Positions 43,827 through 48,837 of a stretch of 48,837 nt of DNA are shown piece by piece (position 1 is the first letter of the stretch; the number at the start of each line of letters is the position of its first letter). The stretch is taken from the NCBI RefSeq assembly GCF_014639255.1, contig NZ_BMFV01000036.1:1-48837 (forward strand), read 5' to 3'. Position numbers and translations under genes: made by a program. The stretch is from Pullulanibacillus pueri (GTDB taxonomy: Bacteria; Bacillota; Bacilli; Bacillales; Sporolactobacillaceae). Below the pieces are notes generated by a model. That model was not told the DNA's origin and did no database searches. It saw nothing but the letters and a program-made list of their open reading frames with translations.

Positions 43827-44018
43827 CCTAGTTTTTTGATCAAATCTTTTTTTCTTACTACTTTTAACCTCGCTCTACTTCTATTAAGTTGAAATACACC
43901 TGTTTTTTCGTTATCGTAGATGAATATGAAGAAACCATTATGAAGGTACCCAATAGAGTAAACGATTATCTTTTAAAGGATATCCTCCTTTGTGGTTATC
44001 CAGGAAAAGGAGTCAATC

Positions 44019-45314
44019 ATGGAGAAATTGCTGATTGAAGGCGGCCATCGCCTAAATGGAACCATTCAAGTTAGCGGAGCAAAAAATAGTGCGGTCGCTT
44101 TAATTCCCGCAGCCATTTTGGCCAATTCAACCGTAACCATTGACCAATTGCCGGATATTTCGGATGTTCGTCACTTATGTGAGCTTTTGGAGGAAATTGG
44201 CGGTAAAGTGGATTTTACTGACAACGTACTGACCGTTGATCCTTCCCACATGATCTCAATGCCCTTGCCAAATGGACGTGTCAAGAAATTAAGGGCGTCC
44301 TATTATATCATGGGGGCAATGTTAGGACGGTTTAAAAAAGCGGTTGTCGGTTTGCCTGGTGGATGTAATCTTGGCCCACGGCCCATTGACCAGCACATAA
44401 AAGGCTTTGAAGCCATGGGGGCTACAGTCACCAATGAACAGGGTGCCATTTATCTCAGAGCAGATGAATTAAGGGGCGCACGCATTTACTTAGATGTTGT
44501 GAGTGTAGGCGCAACGATTAATATTATGCTTGCAGCCGTACTCGCGAAGGGACAAACTGTGATTGAAAACGCAGCTAAAGAGCCTGAAATCATTGATGTT
44601 GCCACCCTACTTTCAAGTATGGGGGCGCGAATCAAAGGGGCTGGAACCGATGTGATTCGTATTGATGGGGTCAAAGAACTCCATGGATGCCGGCATTCCA
44701 TTATTCCAGACCGTATTGAAGCCGGAACCTTCATGGTTATGGCTGCAGCGATGGGTGAACATGTTATTGTTGATAACGTCATTCCTCAGCATGTTGAGTC
44801 ACTCACAGCGAAGCTCAGGGAAATGGGTGTGGTGGTCAATGTTAAAGATGAACAAATTGAAATCTCGAGAGGGAAGCTTCCTTTAAAAAAAGTCGATGTG
44901 AAAACCCTAGTTCACCCCGGCTTTCCAACAGATTTACAGCAACCGCTATCGGTGTTATTAACACAAGCCAAGGGATCGAGTATCGTCACTGATACGATCT
45001 ACGGAGCCCGTTTTAAACATGTCGATGAATTAAGACGGATGGGTGCAGATATTAAGGTTGAAAGCAGTTCAGCGATTATTGATGGGCCAACACCTTTACA
45101 AGGCGCTAAGGTTAAGGCTTCGGAATTAAGGGCAGGTGCGGCTTTAGTTGTAGCCGGGATCATCGCCAATGGGGTGACTGAGATCACAGGTGTTGAGCAT
45201 ATTTATCGAGGGTATAGCCATCTTGTAGAAAAACTCCAAGGCATTGGTGTCAAAATTTGGACTGAGGATCTTGAAGTGGATGAAGAAGAAAATATGTCCA
45301 TTGATCAATTATAA
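44019..45314 (+). CDS. murZ: UDP-N-acetylglucosamine 1-carboxyvinyltransferase
   Basis: 431 residues from ATG at 44019, with AAAGGAG upstream; the longer frame from 43992 lacks support. It transfers enolpyruvate to UDP-GlcNAc, the first committed peptidoglycan step. EPSP-synthase-like fold with GGHRLNGTIQVSGAKNSAVALIPA, active-site Cys in LPGGCNLGPRPIDQHIKGF, and PTDLQQPLSVLLTQAKG. The Cys confers fosfomycin sensitivity. Location between fbaA and rho fits the second MurA copy (MurZ/MurAB) of Bacillus. Confidence 0.92.
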   Translation: MEKLLIEGGHRLNGTIQVSGAKNSAVALIPAAILANSTVTIDQLPDISDVRHLCELLEEIGGKVDFTDNVLTVDPSHMISMPLPNGRVKKLRASYYIMGAMLGRFKKAVVGLPGGCNLGPRPIDQHIKGFEAMGATVTNEQGAIYLRADELRGARIYLDVVSVGATINIMLAAVLAKGQTVIENAAKEPEIIDVATLLSSMGARIKGAGTDVIRIDGVKELHGCRHSIIPDRIEAGTFMVMAAAMGEHVIVDNVIPQHVESLTAKLREMGVVVNVKDEQIEISRGKLPLKKVDVKTLVHPGFPTDLQQPLSVLLTQAKGSSIVTDTIYGARFKHVDELRRMGADIKVESSSAIIDGPTPLQGAKVKASELRAGAALVVAGIIANGVTEITGVEHIYRGYSHLVEKLQGIGVKIWTEDLEVDEEENMSIDQL

Positions 45315-45344
45315 AAACACCTTTTCCTCGCCTTTTTTGGACAT

Positions 45345-45690
45345 TGTATTTGATAAGAAAAATAGGGCGAAAACCACGCCATTTTCTTATTAAAACATAG
45401 AAAAAGTTTTTAATACCAAAAGTGCGAGTCAACGAGCAAGGTGCTTGAAGCGGAAACGCAAGGCTCCAGCGGGAACAGCAACCAGCTTTACTTCATGTGT
45501 AAACGTCGAGTTGTTCCGAGAAAGCGGATTTCGAAGCAAAACTCATCGACGCAGGAACAGGGGACACTTATGATAAATACTTGGGAACACAAATATAACA
45601 ACCAAGGAACTTCGGCTAAATTCGTTACGTCCGTGTGACAACGCTGAAGCTAGCACCTCAACTGTATGAACTCCGATCCTTTTAATATGG
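45345..45690 (-). repeat. dispersed hairpin repeat, copy G (diverged)
   Basis: Minus-oriented copy in the gap between murZ and rho. Read on the minus strand it has GTGCTAGCTTC, GTTGTCACACGGACG, TTCCCAAG and CGCTTCAAGC blocks, TTAAAAACTTTTT, and a GGCG...CGCC terminator-like end with T-run at 45345-45365. It is the most divergent long copy. 45691-46078 shows only an unsupported 66-codon frame. Confidence 0.65.
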
Positions 45691-46078
45691 GGACGAATGG
45701 AACATTTCATCAACGAAACTTTGGGTTGGAGAATTTTAAGGCAATCAGCGAATGGGCTGGTCATCCTTGAAATTCTCCTTCACACGAAGTATAATGAGGC
45801 GTACTCCATTTTATTTTTAAAACAACGTTTACTTAACGAAACCTATGGAAAGAATAAGAATCGCTACCATGAATTGAATGAGCTTAAATTATTCTAACTC
45901 CTTAATCTCTTCATTTATAAATCCAACATCCAACAGTGTTTAAGAATGAATTTTATTAATAACAAATGTATACAGCGCGCGTTAATCAATAAGGCTGATA
46001 ATGGACAAGCTTTGTTTATTTTGTGCATTGAGATTTATTTATTTTTTAGAAGAAAACTTAATAAAGAGTGGTGTCATA

Positions 46079-47341
46079 ATGGGAATTTCCTTAGCAGAAT
46101 TAGAAAATATGAAACTCAAAGATTTGTATCAACAAGCACGCGAATATAAGGTTTCATACTATAGTAAATTAACGAAACGTGAACTGATTTTTGCAATTCT
46201 TAAAGCTCAAGCTGAAAAAGATGGCTTTTCATTTATGGAAGGTATTCTTGAGATTATTCCAACAGAAGGCTTTGGGTTTTTACGCCCTATAAATTACTCA
46301 CCAAGTTCTGAGGATATCTACATATCCGCTTCGCAGATCCGTCGTTTTGATTTGCGAAATGGTGACCGTGTCTCTGGAAAAGTCCGACCACCAAAAGAAA
46401 ATGAACGTTATTACGGGTTATTGCATGTCGAAGCCGTCAATGGTGAAGACCCTGATACGTCAAAAGAAAGAGTTCACTTTCCAGCCCTTACCCCTCTGTA
46501 TCCGGATCGCAAAATGACCTTAGAGATACCAGGTCAAAGTCTTTCAACTCGAATTATTGATATGATAGCCCCAGTAGGTTATGGACAACGTGGTTTAATT
46601 GTTGCCCCACCTAAAGCCGGTAAAACCATTTTACTTAAGCAAATTGCCAATAGTATTACGGTTAATCATCCTGAGGCAGAATTGATTGTCCTTCTTGTTG
46701 ATGAACGCCCAGAGGAAGTCACTGACATTGAACGCTCGGTTCAAGGTGACGTAGTAAGTTCGACTTTTGATGAGGTGCCTGAAAATCATATTAAGGTATC
46801 TGAGCTTGTGCTTGAACGTGCCATGCGGTTAGTCGAGCATAAGAAGGATGTCATCATTCTCATGGATAGTATTACACGTCTCGCGAGAGCTTATAACCTC
46901 GTCATTCCTCCAAGCGGTAGAACCCTCTCTGGTGGTATTGATCCAGCGGCCTTCCATAAGCCTAAACGCTTCTTTGGTGCAGCCCGGAATATTGAAGAGG
47001 GCGGTAGCCTCACGATTCTGGCGACAGCTTTAATCGACACAGGTTCACGGATGGATGATGTGATTTATGAGGAATTTAAAGGGACAGGAAATATGGAATT
47101 ACATCTTGACCGCCGCCTAGCAGAACGACGCATTTTCCCTGCAATTGATATTCGTCGATCGGGTACAAGGAAAGAAGAACTCCTCATTCCAAAAGATCAT
47201 CTGGAGAAGTTGTGGACGATACGCAAGACGATGGACGAATCATCAGACTTTGTTGAGCATTTCTATAAGCGTTTGAGAAAAACGAAATCCAATGAAGAAT
47301 TCTTTAGATTGTTTGAAAAAGAGATGAACGGTGTTTCCTAG
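46079..47341 (+). CDS. rho: transcription termination factor Rho
   Basis: 420 residues from ATG at 46079, with GAGTGGTG upstream; 26 extra upstream codons are read as noncoding leader. Rho is a hexameric RNA helicase that ends transcription. The N-terminal region (MGISLAELENMKLKDLYQQAREYKVSYYSKLTK) and cold-shock RNA-binding domain (GILEIIPTEGFGFLRP, SEDIYISASQIRRFDLRNGD) precede the ATPase: P-loop APPKAGKTILLKQI, LLVDERPEEVTDIERSV, and ILMDSITRLARAYN, GIDPAAFHKPKRFFGAARNIEEGG (Q and R loops). It is followed by rpmE. Confidence 0.96.
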   Translation: MGISLAELENMKLKDLYQQAREYKVSYYSKLTKRELIFAILKAQAEKDGFSFMEGILEIIPTEGFGFLRPINYSPSSEDIYISASQIRRFDLRNGDRVSGKVRPPKENERYYGLLHVEAVNGEDPDTSKERVHFPALTPLYPDRKMTLEIPGQSLSTRIIDMIAPVGYGQRGLIVAPPKAGKTILLKQIANSITVNHPEAELIVLLVDERPEEVTDIERSVQGDVVSSTFDEVPENHIKVSELVLERAMRLVEHKKDVIILMDSITRLARAYNLVIPPSGRTLSGGIDPAAFHKPKRFFGAARNIEEGGSLTILATALIDTGSRMDDVIYEEFKGTGNMELHLDRRLAERRIFPAIDIRRSGTRKEELLIPKDHLEKLWTIRKTMDESSDFVEHFYKRLRKTKSNEEFFRLFEKEMNGVS

Positions 47342-47380
47342 GCATAAAAAGGGCAATGCTTGGAAATCTCTCTTATGAAG

Positions 47381-47408
47381 TTGCATAACGGTTCAAATAT
47401 GTTATAAT
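47381..47408 (+). promoter_or_regulatory. sigma-A promoter for rpmE
   Basis: TTGCAT (47381-47386), 16-base spacer, TATAAT (47403-47408), about 60 bases before the rpmE start. Confidence 0.6.
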
Positions 47409-47470
47409 AAACGCTGTGTTTATATACATCTCTGGTTTGAAAGAATCAGGGCGCAAAGGAGCTGAAAGTG

Positions 47471-47677
47471 ATGCAAGCAAGTATTCAACCTCAATACAAT
47501 AAAGTTAAAGTACAATGCACAACTTGTGGAAATGAATTCGAAACGGGCTCAACTCTTGAAGGTCCAATTCGTATCGACGTTTGTTCAGAATGTCACCCAT
47601 TTTATACAGGTCGCCAACGTTTTGCTGATAAAGGCGGACGTGTTGATCGCTTTAAGAAAAAATACAATCTTAAATAA
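47471..47677 (+). CDS. rpmE: ribosomal protein bL31
   Basis: 68 residues from ATG at 47471, preceded by AAAGGAG; an in-frame GTG at 47468 is also possible. Large-subunit protein bL31 of the Zn-binding type: Cys ligands in CTTCGNEF and CSECHPFYTGRQRF. Both motifs are intact, so this is the C+ form used in zinc-sufficient cells. DKGGRVDRFKKKYNLK is the expected C-terminus. A good terminator follows. Confidence 0.95.
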   Translation: MQASIQPQYNKVKVQCTTCGNEFETGSTLEGPIRIDVCSECHPFYTGRQRFADKGGRVDRFKKKYNLK

Positions 47678-47690
47678 TAATGTCGAAAAA

Positions 47691-47719
47691 GACAGGCAGG
47701 GCTTTCTTGCCTGTTTTTT
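47691..47719 (+). terminator. Rho-independent terminator after rpmE
   Basis: ACAGGCA pairs with TGCCTGT around an 8-9-base loop and is followed by six Ts. Confidence 0.85.
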
Positions 47720-47854
47720 CATTCAAATAAAGCACTAAAGGCTTTTGGAAGGGCGCAGAAAACACCTGCTTAGCTCGAACGAGTTAATAAGAAGCCCTTC
47801 TTGAAGCTACAATGAAAGTGACTGTGAAGAAAACGGGTGAAGGGATTAAAAGCG

Positions 47855-48478
47855 ATGCAATTAACACATAATGAGGGTTGGATTGAATGTGTGTGTGGCA
47901 GCATGTTTTCTGGTAAATCAGAAGAACTGATTCGCCGTGTGCGCCGCGCCACGTATGGCAAACAAAAAGTACAGGTTTTTAAGCCGGCAATCGATAATCG
48001 CTACAGTAATGAGGAAGTTGTCTCCCATGCGGGTCGATCGGTTGTTGCCACGCCCATTCAGAATGCTGAAGAAATACTTAAACTTTTAAAACCGGATACA
48101 GATGTGATAGCGATTGATGAAGTTCAATTTTTTGATGAGAATGTCGTAGAAATTGCTCAATCGCTCGCAGATCAAGGGCACCGCGTCATTGTTGCTGGTC
48201 TAGATACGGATTTTCGTGGAGAACCCTTCAATCCGGTGCCTGAATTAATGGCGATTAGCGAAACCGTAACGAAACTCAATGCGATTTGTATGGTCTGCGG
48301 TTCACCTGCTAGTCGGACGCAAAGACTGATCAATGGCAAGCCGGCTAATTATGATGACCCGATTATTTTAGTTGGAGCTTCTGAAGCCTATGAACCTCGC
48401 TGTCGCCACTGTCATGATGTTCCTGGCAAACCCGCTAAAAGTAACGGGGTTGCTGTGATCCAAGAAAGTATTCGATAA
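47855..48478 (+). CDS. tdk: thymidine kinase
   Basis: 207 residues from ATG at 47855 (MQLTHNEGWIECVCGSMFSGKSEELIRR); AAGGG lies 12 bases upstream. It phosphorylates thymidine (salvage). Type II enzyme: P-loop GSMFSGKSEEL, Walker-B-like IAIDEVQFFDE, GLDTDFRGEPF (lasso region), and zinc Cys in CMVCGSPASRTQR with CRHCHDV. It is immediately downstream of rpmE as in B. subtilis. Confidence 0.95.
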   Translation: MQLTHNEGWIECVCGSMFSGKSEELIRRVRRATYGKQKVQVFKPAIDNRYSNEEVVSHAGRSVVATPIQNAEEILKLLKPDTDVIAIDEVQFFDENVVEIAQSLADQGHRVIVAGLDTDFRGEPFNPVPELMAISETVTKLNAICMVCGSPASRTQRLINGKPANYDDPIILVGASEAYEPRCRHCHDVPGKPAKSNGVAVIQESIR

Positions 48479-48507
48479 GAGATCATTGCTATGATTGCAA
48501 ATGTTCA

Positions 48508-48538
48508 ACGTGTGGGTTATAGACCCATGCGTTTTTTT
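48508..48538 (+). terminator. Rho-independent terminator after tdk
   Basis: AACG-GTGGGT pairs with ACCCAT-CGTT around a short loop, followed by seven Ts. Confidence 0.8.
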
Positions 48539-48539
48539 G

Positions 48540-48837
48540 TAAATATAAGAATGATAAAATTCTGGTCACCAGGAAGGTGTGGATTTACGCTTCAGAACGC
48601 TCGCTTTCCTCATGCCCACACGACTAAGGAAAGCTGCTAAGAGAATAATCCTCGCAGAAAAATCGTGTTTTATGATTTTTTGATGTGGGTAGGGTCGGCG
48701 TTCGACGCACAGGAAGTGCTAGCTTCGGCGGTGTCACACGGACGTGACGGTCTTAGACGAAGTTCCTTAATGACGTGACGTTTTTAGCCGATCGTCCTTA
48801 GTGGCCTCAGCTAACTTGGGATGATAATCGAGTTTCC
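48540..48837 (+). repeat. dispersed hairpin repeat, copy H (cut by window end)
   Basis: Begins directly after the tdk terminator T-run. Contains TGGTCACCAG, GTGGATTTACGC, CCCACACGA...TGTGGG with the same 65-base hairpin insert as copy E, GCTTCGGC...GACGAAG enclosing GTCAC/GTGAC, and the start of AACTTGGGA. The window ends before the 3' modules. Confidence 0.82.

Noticed and set aside
45697..45897. 66-codon open frame before rho
   Set aside because: No clear ribosome site or family; adjacent to decayed repeat copy G. Left unannotated, though a small gene cannot be fully excluded.

Overview
The window reads as chromosomal DNA of a low-to-moderate-GC, endospore-forming Bacillales species. Evidence: strong AGGAGG-type ribosome sites, frequent TTG/GTG starts, a Spo0F phosphorelay regulator, Gram-positive RNA polymerase delta subunit, LipL, and a gene order that follows the ywf-ywj region of the Bacillus subtilis chromosome (lipL-ywfO-ywgA ... 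pbpG-speE-speB ... ywiB-argS ... clsB-fadF ... rpoE-pyrG-ywjG-spo0F-fbaA-murZ-rho-rpmE-tdk). The fused isobutyryl-CoA mutase IcmF fits Bacillales outside the B. subtilis group. A genus cannot be fixed from the sequence alone.

Layout. 1-4140 is an AT-rich accessory stretch: small membrane proteins (two overlapping), a nucleotidyltransferase-like protein, two GNAT acetyltransferases and a GC-richer dienelactone-hydrolase-like gene. 4145-8701 holds lipL (-), then ywfO, ywgA, a GNAT and a PanE-like reductase. 8702-9620 is gene-free, with a 92-bp tandem repeat and a dispersed-repeat copy. 9621-12000 is a minus-strand pair: a MocR/DdlR-type regulator and ddl. 12743-14821 is penicillin-binding protein pbpG (-). 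15255-17089 is speE-speB for spermidine synthesis. 17261-21817 has an aromatic-acid-exporter-like membrane protein, an MFS transporter with an ArsR-type regulator, and a tandem P-loop ATPase. 22183-25339 is ywiB-argS and an alpha/beta hydrolase. 25897-27105 is a cardiolipin synthase (-). 27428-38568 is a fatty-acid/branched-chain acyl-CoA degradation block (fadF, mmgA, mmgB, two acyl-CoA dehydrogenases, a TetR regulator, icmF). 38891-48478 is the conserved core: rpoE, pyrG, ywjG, spo0F, fbaA, murZ, rho, rpmE, tdk.

How the genes work together. The beta-oxidation block is the clearest functional unit. fadF and the mmgA-icmF run each have a FadR-like palindrome, a sigma-A -10 and a cre-like site in the same order, suggesting joint fatty-acyl-CoA and carbon-catabolite control. 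pyrG carries a GGG transcription start and terminator that fit CTP-sensing attenuation; spo0F has a sigma-H-like promoter; ddl is next to its probable MocR activator.

The most unusual feature is a dispersed, multi-hairpin repeat family, at least eight copies plus a remnant in 49 kb. It is always intergenic, and copies show compensatory base changes in their stems and a terminator-like 3' end. Clusters of perfect DnaA boxes (TTATCCACA) in four gaps between 17.1 and 27.2 kb are the second notable signal.
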